From: Kiritimatiellia bacterium
GTDB taxonomy: Bacteria; Verrucomicrobiota; Kiritimatiellia; RFP12; UBA1067
Direction: 5' to 3'
Assembly: GCA_904502135.1 (NCBI GenBank)
Contig: CAJGDE010000114.1
Coordinates: 1 to 5,727 of the forward strand
DNA: 5,727 bases
Below the pieces are notes generated by a model. That model made no database searches. It had not been told where the DNA came from and saw nothing but the letters and a program-made list of their open reading frames with translations. The stretch's first letter is position 1. The number at the start of each line of letters is the position of its first letter. This document shows positions 1-5,727 of the stretch, piece after piece. A program made the translations under genes and the position numbers.

Positions 1-387
1 AGCGAGTTTGCATTCATGAAAATGGAAACTGGCGGATCTGCCAGAATGTTAGTCTCTTACGATGTGCCGTGCGTCAACGGAGAGCGCGGGCGCGTATGGG
101 GGCAGAAAGGCGGATATGACGACGCAGGGATGTGTTTTCTTGGTGACACGGCTCAAATAAAGAAAATTGATTTCAAGCGCCATGCTCTTCCCAAAGGGAT
201 GCCTCCCGGCGGTCATGGAGGTTCTCACGGGTATCTGACAGATGATTTTTTAAGGGCGATTCTCGATCCAAATCATCATCATGTAGTAAACGAGAAAATC
301 GCACTTGAAACGACCATTTGCGGAGTTTATTCGCACATGTCTGCGATGCGCGGCGGAGAGACGTTAAAAATACCGGTTGTGGGTTAG
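1..387 (+). CDS. Gfo/Idh/MocA-family oxidoreductase, GH109-like, C-terminal part (5' end outside window)
   Basis: The frame is open from base 1 to TAG at 385-387, giving the last 128 residues of a protein whose start lies upstream. The first Met in the window (16-18) is internal and is not a start. The visible part is the C-terminal substrate-binding half; the Rossmann NAD-binding domain is not in the window. The hallmark is the segment GGHGGSHGYL (bases 208-237) followed by DDFLRAI, and then an Ala-rich helix with HMSAMRGGE and a final IPV. This is the usual ending of Gfo/Idh/MocA proteins close to GH109. In that family, enzymes hydrolyse alpha-N-acetylgalactosaminides or act on other sugars by an NAD-dependent redox mechanism; the exact substrate cannot be read from this part. 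The TAG is followed immediately by an in-frame TGA. The gene sits 44 bases before the first possible ATG of the GH2 gene. Family assignment is fairly sure; GH109 activity is only a possibility. Confidence 0.85.
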   Translation, partial: SEFAFMKMETGGSARMLVSYDVPCVNGERGRVWGQKGGYDDAGMCFLGDTAQIKKIDFKRHALPKGMPPGGHGGSHGYLTDDFLRAILDPNHHHVVNEKIALETTICGVYSHMSAMRGGETLKIPVVG

Positions 388-392
388 TGATT

Positions 393-410
393 GGGTAAAA
401 AGACCCTTTT
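393..410 (+). terminator. Weak hairpin with T-run after the oxidoreductase gene
   Basis: GGGT (393-396) can pair with ACCC (403-406) around a six-base loop, followed directly by TTTT (407-410). The position, just after the first gene's stop codons, fits an intrinsic terminator. The stem is only four pairs and the T-run short, so it would at best attenuate transcription into the GH2 gene. Confidence 0.3.
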
Positions 411-419
411 GTCGATGAT

Positions 420-425
420 AAGGAG
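420..425 (+). promoter_or_regulatory. Ribosome binding site for ATG 432
   Basis: AAGGAG lies six bases before ATG 432-434. This ATG is in the same frame as the GH2 enzyme, and the frame stays open until TAG 543-545. It is the best in-frame initiation signal for the gene and argues that translation begins well upstream of TTG 582. Confidence 0.6.
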
Positions 426-472
426 TCATAAATGTCAAACGAAATAAAAGGCGCCTATTTGAATGTTTTAGC

Positions 473-479
473 AAGGGGG
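473..479 (+). promoter_or_regulatory. Ribosome binding site for the out-of-frame ATG 487
   Basis: AAGGGGG is followed after seven bases by ATG 487-489. The reading frame of this ATG gives only 13 residues (MRRARERK...) before TGA 526-528. The spacing and the following Arg-rich codons look like the true start of a signal peptide, but it is shifted relative to the hydrophobic core, which is read from the neighbouring frame. Confidence 0.45.
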
Positions 480-492
480 TGTGTTTATGAGA

Positions 493-502
493 CGCGCGCG
501 CG
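493..502 (+). repeat. (CG)5 dinucleotide tract just after ATG 487, followed by an A5 run
   Basis: Five CG units occupy 493-502, and five A residues occupy 507-511. Both tracts can gain or lose units by strand slippage. Loss of one CG unit, or gain of one A, would place ATG 487 in frame with the signal-peptide core and with the GH2 enzyme. The tract is short, so active phase variation is only a possibility. Confidence 0.5.
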
Positions 503-581
503 AACGAAAAAGCTCATATTGTTTTTGAGTTTTATATTTGTCTAGACGCTTTTTGCGGATGCGGTTGTTCGCACTGAGATA

Positions 582-2708
582 TTGTCTGACGGCTGGAAGT
601 TTCGTTTGGAAGAAGAAACTGAGTGGCGTAATGTTAAAGTACCACACGATTGGGGTGTAGAGAAGGGGTTCCTTAAAGCAGGCAGCTGTCCGGCCCAGGG
701 TGATTTACCTTATGTTGGCAAGGGGTATTATTGCCGCGCGCTTGACGGCTTCACTCCCCCGGAAGGAGGGCGTACATATTTGACTTTAGATGGTGTTCAG
801 TGCCGAAGCGTCGTAAAACTAAACGGAAAGGTTGTTGGCGGAAGACCTTTTGGGTATGCGAGCGAGACGATCGATATTACCGAGGCGCTGAAGGAGTCTG
901 GTAATATTCTTGAAGTCGAAGCCGTAAACACTCCGCAGTCTTCGCGCTGGTATCCAGGTTCTGGTATTTTCCGCGATGTAACTGTGCGTGTCTGTCCTCA
1001 AGATCATGTGAAACCGAATACGCTTTTCATCCGTACGCTTGAATCTTCGGAAGATGCGGCAACTGTCGCTGTTGCTTTCGAGTGGAGAGGCGGAGTTTCG
1101 AATTTTACGTTCACCGTCGACAATCCCGTTCTCTGGTCACCGGAAAACCCCCATCTTTACACGCTGGAACTTTTCGGTGAGCGTTTTCGCTATGGTATCC
1201 GAACTGCGGTTTTTGATCCGCAGAAAGGCTTTTTCTTAAATGGCGTTCATCGCCAGATGCGCGGCGTTTGCATGCATCACGATTTGGGCCCCATAGGGGC
1301 CGCGTTCGACCGTGATTTCGCGCGCCGCCAGCTTGCACTTCTAAAAGAGATGGGATGCGATGCGATCCGTACATCGCATAATCCTCCCGCTGCGGCACTT
1401 CTTGATCTTTGCGACGAAATGGGTTTGATGGTGATGGACGAGGCTTTTGATATGTGGGAGGGCTGGAAGGGCGATTACGCACTCTTTTTCAAAGAGTGGC
1501 ATAAGCGTGATTTGACAGATTTCATTCGCCGCGACCGTAGCCACCCGTCGGTTGTTATGTGGTCAATCGGCAACGAGCTTATCGAACACTGTGAGGAAGA
1601 TACCGCGAACGCTATTCGTATCGCTACGGAACTTACGGCGATCATCAAGGCGAACGATCCGACGAGGCCTGTCACTTTCGGCTGTTTTAAACAAAAGCCT
1701 ATGTGGAACGGTTGCCAGAACACGGTGGATGCGTTCGGAGCTAATTATCTGCCGTTTAAATACGAGGAGTTTCTAAGGCGCAACCCGACTGTTGGGCTTG
1801 TCGGAACTGAAACGGCATCGACCGTTTCAAGCCGAGGAGAATATTTTTTTCCTGTGGTGGCCTCGCACATAAACGGCGAAAGAGATCTAATCCATCGCCG
1901 TAACGAGTGCCGCACGAATATGGTAGTCGGGGCGCAGATGAGCGGTTATGATCTTTGGGGGCCGCATCACAATGACTATCCGCCGGATATCGAGTTTGAG
2001 CATCAAGAGCGCAACCCTAGAGTATATGGTGAATTTGTATGGACTGGGTTTGATTATTTGGGTGAGCCCGATCCTTGCGCTCAGTCGGGCGGGCGCAGTT
2101 CCTATTTCGGAATTTTCGATCTTGCGGGAATACCGAAGGACCGTTATTGGCTATATAAAGCCCATTGGAGAAACAATGTCCCCTCGGCGCATATCCTGCC
2201 GCATTGGACTTGGCCTGGCCGAGAGGGTGAGATTACGCCGGTTCATGTCTATACAAGCGGTGATGAGGCGGAACTTTTCGTTAACGGCGTTTCAAAAGGC
2301 CGCAAGAAGCGCGGACGGTATGAATACCGCTTTATCTGGGATGATGTGCGATATGAGCCGGGAGAACTCCGCGTTAAAACCTGGAAGGCCGGTCGTGATT
2401 GGGCAGAGGACATTGTGAGAACGGCGTCTAAACCTGTTCGTGTTGAGCGTCAGGAGCGGAAGTTCGGCAGTTTGACGTTCATCACATTTGCTCTTAAAGA
2501 TAAAAACGGCGAAATTTGTCCTAATGACGAGCGCTTGTTGAAATTCACAACTGCTCGCGGCACGAGATTAATTTCACTTTGCAATGGAGATCCGTCGAGC
2601 CGAGAGGATTTCAAGGGCTCGTCGATGCGTACATTTCACGGGCTTTTAGTCGCCGCCGTCGAGGGTGCGCCGGAAGGTTTGAAATTTTCAGTTCAACAAA
2701 AGAAGTAA
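582..2708 (+). CDS. GH2 beta-galactosidase-like glycoside hydrolase (body of the gene; true start probably upstream)
   Basis: This is a retaining glycoside hydrolase of family 2, most like the DUF4982-containing beta-galactosidases. In order it shows: an N-terminal jelly-roll sugar-binding domain (about 1-135; DGWKF, VPHDW, SRWYPGSGIFR); a short Ig-like domain (about 140-210); a TIM barrel (about 215-525; MHHDLG 231-236, RTSHNP 263-268); a DUF4982 domain (about 530-610; HILPHWTWPG, ELFVNG); and a C-terminal Ig-like domain (about 615-705; NGDPSSREDF). The acid/base is Glu332 in SIGNE and the nucleophile Glu410 in GTETAS, so the catalytic centre is intact. Residue numbers count from TTG 582, the first usable codon after the in-frame TAG 543-545. 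TTG has no good ribosome binding site and would give a protein without signal peptide. The gene was probably built for export, from ATG 432 or 487. The Ig-like domain before the barrel looks shorter than usual. The next gene follows after 30 bases. The family call is firm; beta-galactose specificity is inferred, and expression as a full protein is uncertain. Confidence 0.9.
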   Translation: MSDGWKFRLEEETEWRNVKVPHDWGVEKGFLKAGSCPAQGDLPYVGKGYYCRALDGFTPPEGGRTYLTLDGVQCRSVVKLNGKVVGGRPFGYASETIDITEALKESGNILEVEAVNTPQSSRWYPGSGIFRDVTVRVCPQDHVKPNTLFIRTLESSEDAATVAVAFEWRGGVSNFTFTVDNPVLWSPENPHLYTLELFGERFRYGIRTAVFDPQKGFFLNGVHRQMRGVCMHHDLGPIGAAFDRDFARRQLALLKEMGCDAIRTSHNPPAAALLDLCDEMGLMVMDEAFDMWEGWKGDYALFFKEWHKRDLTDFIRRDRSHPSVVMWSIGNELIEHCEEDTANAIRIATELTAIIKANDPTRPVTFGCFKQKPMWNGCQNTVDAFGANYLPFKYEEFLRRNPTVGLVGTETASTVSSRGEYFFPVVASHINGERDLIHRRNECRTNMVVGAQMSGYDLWGPHHNDYPPDIEFEHQERNPRVYGEFVWTGFDYLGEPDPCAQSGGRSSYFGIFDLAGIPKDRYWLYKAHWRNNVPSAHILPHWTWPGREGEITPVHVYTSGDEAELFVNGVSKGRKKRGRYEYRFIWDDVRYEPGELRVKTWKAGRDWAEDIVRTASKPVRVERQERKFGSLTFITFALKDKNGEICPNDERLLKFTTARGTRLISLCNGDPSSREDFKGSSMRTFHGLLVAAVEGAPEGLKFSVQQKK

Positions 2709-2726
2709 TTCTCTTCAGATGAAAAC

Positions 2727-2734
2727 AGGAGGTG
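2727..2734 (+). promoter_or_regulatory. Strong ribosome binding site of the GH39-like gene
   Basis: AGGAGGTG lies four bases before ATG 2739 and is close to a perfect match to the 16S rRNA anti-Shine-Dalgarno sequence. It fixes the start of the gene and contrasts with TTG 582 of the GH2 gene, which lacks such a site. Confidence 0.85.
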
Positions 2735-2738
2735 TGCA

Positions 2739-4265
2739 ATGATTAGAAAGTCACTTATGTTGGCGGCGGTGGGTATCGCTGCGGGAGCGGTGAACGCAGC
2801 TGTAACGGTGGATTTCGCCAAGGATATCGGAAGGATGCGTCCGTATCTTCATTCGGCGGGATATGGGCCTCAGATATGCTCGTGCTCGCAAAAGACGCTT
2901 GATGAACTCAAGTCGATGGGGTTTAAGGCTTCGCGCACGCATGACTGGTCGCTTCTCAACCCGAATCAGCGCGTCTGCGATTATTTTCAGATGTTCCCGC
3001 TGATGCATCTTGATGCGACCAAGCCCGAGAACTATTATTTCGGACCTACGGACTATCTTCTTAAGCGCACGAGGGAAGAGTTGGGGCATGAGATATTCTT
3101 TCGTCTCGGCACATCGATAGAACACTCGGGCCCAGACATTCATTTCAATTCGCAGATACCTGAAGACTTTGACAAGGTAGCTGAAATTTTCGCGGGCACG
3201 ATCCGTCACTATAATGAAGGCTGGGGCAACGGGCATCGCTGGGATATCAAATACTGGGAAATCTGGAATGAGCCCGATAACATGAACTGCATGTGGTGTC
3301 TGCCGGACGGCGACGGCGGAAAGGGCGCGACGAAAAAAGAGCGTATTGCCGATCTTAAGCGCCGTGAAGCCTTAAGGCGCGATCTTTTCGTGAAGTTCTT
3401 CGTTACCTGTCTTAAAAGAATCAAACGCGAATTTCCTGACGTGAAGGTAGGAGGCCCCGCGCTTTGCACATGGCGCGATGATAAGGAGCAGACCTATCAT
3501 GACGGCACTCCGAGTGCATGGACGCGTAAACACCGCAATACGAGCGCGTATTTTAGAGCAATTCTTTCGGCGTGCAAAGAAGCCAACGTCGCGCCCGATT
3601 TCATATCGTGGCATTATTACGGAATGAATCCCGACGATGTCATGACGGCGATCGATAAGGCTCGCCGTCTCTGCGACGAGATGGGCTTTCCCAAGTGCGA
3701 GCTTATTCTTAACGAGTGGCATTACCGCTCTCGCCCCTGGAGCGAACTGAGCTCTTCGGATCCGAAAGTCCGCCGCGCCGTATGGTCGGGGCCTGATTCG
3801 CACAACGGGATCGACTCTTCGTGTTTCAACCTTACTCTCTTTTCGAGGTTTCAGACCTCCGCCCTGGACCAGTCGTATTATTACGGCTGCAAGAATGTCG
3901 GCAGCTGGGGTTACAAGAACGAATACGGCGAGAAGTATAAAGTTTATTACGGTATGAAGATGTTCGGTGATTTTCTTCGTGATTACCCTGTAATATGTTC
4001 TTCGTCCAGCGATGAAAAGGGCATTACGGTCATTGCTGCGAAGTCTGCGGATTCGTCGCGCAAAGCGGCGATAGTGACCGATTACTGCACAGGGCGCGAT
4101 TCGCTCAGCGTAAGATTCGACGATGTCGCGCCTGATGCGCAGTGCAGAATCCTCGTTCACGATTACGAGCGCGATGCGGAAACGGTAAGCGCGAAACTCG
4201 TTGACGGTTGTCTTAAACTGCCCAAACGCGACTCTAATAGCGCCGCATTTCTCGTGATGTTTTAA
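2739..4265 (+). CDS. Secreted clan GH-A glycoside hydrolase, GH39-like
   Basis: The 508-residue protein starts with a Sec signal peptide (Arg3/Lys4, hydrophobic stretch, likely cleavage after VNA at residue 20). A TIM barrel follows (about 21-415) with the clan GH-A pattern: IWNEPD on strand 4 with Glu178 as acid/base, VGGPA after it, SWHYYG (290-295) on strand 6, and LNEW on strand 7 with Glu326 as nucleophile. The strand-8 region has SYYYGCKNVGSWG. A small beta-sandwich closes the protein (about 425-508). This layout fits GH39, which holds beta-xylosidases, alpha-L-iduronidases and related enzymes; the substrate is not readable from the sequence. The 148 residues between the two glutamates are more than in the GH39 xylosidases I know (about 117). 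Part of the excess is a Gly/Lys/Arg-rich insert with Cys184 and Cys187 just after the acid/base. It probably acts in the periplasm or outside on the same glycan as the GH2 enzyme. The start is fixed by the strong ribosome binding site. Confidence 0.8.
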   Translation: MIRKSLMLAAVGIAAGAVNAAVTVDFAKDIGRMRPYLHSAGYGPQICSCSQKTLDELKSMGFKASRTHDWSLLNPNQRVCDYFQMFPLMHLDATKPENYYFGPTDYLLKRTREELGHEIFFRLGTSIEHSGPDIHFNSQIPEDFDKVAEIFAGTIRHYNEGWGNGHRWDIKYWEIWNEPDNMNCMWCLPDGDGGKGATKKERIADLKRREALRRDLFVKFFVTCLKRIKREFPDVKVGGPALCTWRDDKEQTYHDGTPSAWTRKHRNTSAYFRAILSACKEANVAPDFISWHYYGMNPDDVMTAIDKARRLCDEMGFPKCELILNEWHYRSRPWSELSSSDPKVRRAVWSGPDSHNGIDSSCFNLTLFSRFQTSALDQSYYYGCKNVGSWGYKNEYGEKYKVYYGMKMFGDFLRDYPVICSSSSDEKGITVIAAKSADSSRKAAIVTDYCTGRDSLSVRFDDVAPDAQCRILVHDYERDAETVSAKLVDGCLKLPKRDSNSAAFLVMF

Positions 4266-4323
4266 AAAGCGAATCGCTCCACCTTTTTGTGCGATGAAAT
4301 CAAGAGTGTGAAGAGATTGTAAT

Positions 4324-5472
4324 ATGAAAAATATGAACAGAAGGGAGTTTCTCGCTGGAGCGGTGACGCTCGCTGGCGCGGCCGGATGCAAGGCTTTGAA
4401 ACGTACGTCTGCAATTGACGGTGCGTTAGAGGGTTGCTCATACGATTCCGAAAGGATCAGATTCAACGCGAAAGGCGAATTTCGCTTTCTGCAATTGACC
4501 GATGTTCATCTAAAGAGTTGTGAAGGTAAACTTCCGGAAGAGACCGAAGAGCTCCTAAGACGGGCATTCGCGAAGTATAAACCTGATCTTGTCGTGCTTA
4601 CGGGCGATATCGTATGGTGCAAGCTTACGACCGCGAAAGGCAATTTTGAAAAAGCACTTAAGCCTCTTACCGATTTTTTCAAGGAACATAAGGTTTATTT
4701 TTGCGTCACGTTCGGTAATCACGATTCCGAGCACCACGGCACCGATTGGTACACCAGGCAGGAGATGTATGATTTCTATAAAAAATTCGGAGAAGAATAT
4801 TTTGTGGACCACGATGTGCGTGAACTCACCGGTGTAGGCAATGGTGTAATAGGCGTTTGTTTTAACGGTTCGCAAAAGCCCTCGTTTAATCTTTTTGTAA
4901 TGGATTCAGGCGCATATCCAATGGAAGGCGGCTATGACGGCTGCCGAACCGATCAGATTGCATGGTACGAGAAGGTCAGCGGAAATACTCCGGCTCTTTG
5001 GTTTCAGCATATAATTGTTCCCGATGTAAACGTGACCGGACTTTTTGTCGATGCGCCCGTGACTTCTTTTGTCGCGAAAGAAGATGGGAAGGCAAAGATA
5101 AAGGAAGGGCCAGATACGGGATATCGGATGGCCTGGCCCGATGGTGAGCGCATGATGCTTCTTGCTCCAGGTGTGAAGGGTGATCTCATGGAGCATACCT
5201 GCCCGCCAAAATGGAGCACTTATCGAAATAAAGCCCATACTTATAAAGGCCGCACGCTATATGACAGCTGGCGGAAAATGGGGAATTTAAAAGGCGCTTA
5301 TTTCGGTCATGACCATATGAATTCGTTTGACGGCATTGATAAAAACGGTATTAGACTTGGTATGACGAAAACCGCTTCCCGCATAACCTACAATGACGGC
5401 AGCGCGAGTTTGCGGGCTTTTACCTTGCTTTCTGACGGTTCATACGATACAGAAACGTTCTGTGTAAGGTAA
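4324..5472 (+). CDS. Exported calcineurin-like metallophosphoesterase with twin-arginine signal
   Basis: The 382-residue protein belongs to the calcineurin-like phosphoesterases, in the subgroup related to Dcr2 and purple-acid-phosphatase-like proteins. All metal-site motifs are present: Asp60-Val-His62, Gly94-Asp95, Gly131-Asn132-His133-Asp134, His229 in WFQH, and Gly328-His329-Asp330-His331. Two metal ions (for example Fe/Zn/Mn) and hydrolysis of a phosphomonoester or phosphodiester are therefore expected; the substrate is unknown. The N-terminus has NRREFL (5-10) followed by an Ala/Gly-rich stretch and Cys22 in LAGAAGC. This suggests Tat export and possibly lipid anchoring; the lipobox has Ala rather than Leu at -3, so anchoring is less certain. 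Residues 230-325, between the last two motifs, form a long insert that may cap the active site. ATG 4324 is chosen over ATG 4333 because AAGAGA (4311-4316) is spaced correctly for it. The gene is 58 bases behind the GH39-like gene and probably co-transcribed, which suggests phosphorylated or phosphodiester-linked glycan as substrate (inference). Confidence 0.88.
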   Translation: MKNMNRREFLAGAVTLAGAAGCKALKRTSAIDGALEGCSYDSERIRFNAKGEFRFLQLTDVHLKSCEGKLPEETEELLRRAFAKYKPDLVVLTGDIVWCKLTTAKGNFEKALKPLTDFFKEHKVYFCVTFGNHDSEHHGTDWYTRQEMYDFYKKFGEEYFVDHDVRELTGVGNGVIGVCFNGSQKPSFNLFVMDSGAYPMEGGYDGCRTDQIAWYEKVSGNTPALWFQHIIVPDVNVTGLFVDAPVTSFVAKEDGKAKIKEGPDTGYRMAWPDGERMMLLAPGVKGDLMEHTCPPKWSTYRNKAHTYKGRTLYDSWRKMGNLKGAYFGHDHMNSFDGIDKNGIRLGMTKTASRITYNDGSASLRAFTLLSDGSYDTETFCVR

Positions 5473-5520
5473 TCTGCGGCCATAGTATTTACGGGCGCGA
5501 TTTTATTTCGTTGAAAAAAG

Positions 5521-5727
5521 ATGAATTTTTTATATTTGCTGAATGGCGCGCCTAAAGGTCCCGACAGTCGGTCAAACCGTTGTTTCGCCAAGAAAATTGT
5601 GAGCAAGAAGTATATAATCATTATTCTGATTTTGTTGTGCGCAGGTTTGCATTTGCATGCTCGCGTTACAATACCTACGATTCATGATTTATCGCCAAGT
5701 AACTTTGTTGACACAGAATTTTCAACC
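5521..5727 (+). CDS. Exported protein of unknown function, N-terminal part (cut by window end)
   Basis: The frame from ATG 5521 stays open to the window end (69 codons). It contains a clear Sec signal peptide: SKKY, then the hydrophobic core IIIILILLCAGL (5614-5649), then HLHA with likely cleavage before Arg (5662). The mature protein begins RVTIPTIHDLSPSNFVDTEF; I do not recognise a family from these residues. From ATG 5521 the stretch before the core is about 30 residues, long for a signal peptide, with only a poor purine-rich site (GAAAAAAG) before it. GTG 5599 would give a compact signal peptide (SKKY directly after the start) and is a good alternative start, with AAGAAA (5590-5595) three bases upstream. 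The gene follows the phosphoesterase by 48 bases with no terminator, so it is probably part of the same operon. It may be another glycan-acting enzyme by context only. Confidence 0.65.
   Translation, partial: MNFLYLLNGAPKGPDSRSNRCFAKKIVSKKYIIIILILLCAGLHLHARVTIPTIHDLSPSNFVDTEFST

Larger units (their letters stand above)
432..581 (+). other. 5' end of the GH2 gene: signal-peptide coding region interrupted by an in-frame amber codon
   Basis: Read in the frame of the GH2 gene, ATG 432 opens a 37-codon stretch. It ends in a positively charged segment (RTKK), a hydrophobic core LILFLSFIFV (513-542), then TAG (543-545), then TLFADA (546-563) and VVRTEIL leading into SDGWKF of the enzyme. Without the stop this is a classical Sec signal peptide with an Ala-Asp-Ala cleavage site. 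The enzyme's own first beta-strand starts just after it, so the two pieces clearly belong together. Single-base changes would restore Gln (CAG), Leu (TTG) or Trp (TGG). The 27 residues before the core are long for a signal-peptide n-region, so the ancestral start may instead be ATG 487, which is now out of frame. Possible outcomes are a nonsense mutation, amber readthrough, an assembly error, or a translated leader with re-initiation at TTG 582. Confidence 0.7.

Noticed and set aside
543..545. Full reassignment of TAG to an amino acid
   Set aside because: No other internal TAG occurs in about 1,600 codons of the three long genes, and the first gene seems to end at a TAG where its family normally ends. 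One codon is not enough to claim an alternative code.
541..546. TCTAGA (an XbaI-like site) overlapping the amber codon, as a sign of a cloning junction
   Set aside because: The coding sequence continues smoothly on both sides as one signal peptide, so no junction is indicated.
1111..1544. Overlapping minus-strand open frames within the GH2 gene
   Set aside because: No domain pattern; they mirror the coding strand of a well-supported GH2 catalytic domain.
4268..4287. Inverted repeat AGCG-AAT-CGCT followed by CCACC and a T5 run after the GH39-like gene, as a possible terminator
   Set aside because: The stem is four pairs, and the T-run is separated from it by several bases. With only 58 bases to the next gene, an operon is more likely.
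3372..4466. Long open frame on the minus strand (364 codons) opposite the GH39-like gene and the start of the phosphoesterase gene
   Set aside because: Its translation is rich in Arg, Ala and Ile with no recognisable domain or credible start. It lies opposite two genes with clear catalytic motifs, so it is explained by codon bias of the sense genes.
5561..5571. Short palindrome CCGAC-A-GTCGG, a possible operator
   Set aside because: Eleven bases with a one-base centre, no second copy in the window and no known regulator; it may arise by chance.
5613..5618. TATAAT as a -10 promoter element
   Set aside because: It lies inside the codons of the signal-peptide core of the last gene, and no -35-like hexamer sits at suitable distance.

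Overview
The window is a run of five same-strand (+) genes for carbohydrate or phosphoester breakdown. Two genes are cut by the window edges. Base composition is moderate (close to half G+C by eye). Four of the five genes show export signals or the remnant of one: Sec-type signal peptides on the two glycosidases and the last gene, and a twin-arginine signal on the phosphoesterase. The style of these proteins recalls gut or sediment bacteria of the Kiritimatiellota/Lentisphaerota (PVC) group: a GH109-like oxidoreductase, a DUF4982-type GH2, a GH39-like enzyme and an RREFL-type exported phosphoesterase. That assignment rests on family resemblance only and is low confidence. No RNA gene, mobile element or CRISPR array was seen.

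Layout: (1) 1-387, the C-terminal part of a Gfo/Idh/MocA-type NAD-dependent oxidoreductase, GH109-like. (2) 388-581, a short spacer with a weak hairpin, followed by the 5' end of the next gene. This region carries two good ribosome binding sites, a (CG)5 tract and a coding stretch for a signal peptide that is broken by an in-frame TAG at 543-545. (3) 582-2708, the otherwise intact body of a GH2 beta-galactosidase-like enzyme with DUF4982 and a C-terminal Ig-like domain. (4) 2739-4265, a secreted clan GH-A enzyme resembling GH39. (5) 4324-5472, a Tat-exported, probably lipid-anchored calcineurin-like metallophosphoesterase. (6) 5521-5727, the start of another exported protein, cut by the window end and not recognised.

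The gaps after the GH2 gene are 30, 58 and 48 bases without convincing terminators, so genes 2-5 probably form one transcription unit; gene 1 may belong to it too. The likely joint role is to remove sugars (beta-linked galactose or similar, possibly alpha-GalNAc, and a third sugar) and phosphate from a complex glycan outside the cytoplasm. No transporter, SusC/SusD pair, sulfatase or regulator lies in the window, so substrate and control are unknown.

The most notable observation is the 5' end of the GH2 gene. A textbook signal peptide with an Ala-X-Ala cleavage site is encoded in frame with the enzyme but contains an amber codon in its hydrophobic region. The better-looking ATG for that signal peptide (487) is out of frame by the equivalent of one CG repeat unit. 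I see a probable recently damaged or switchable gene, not clear evidence of a new type of system.
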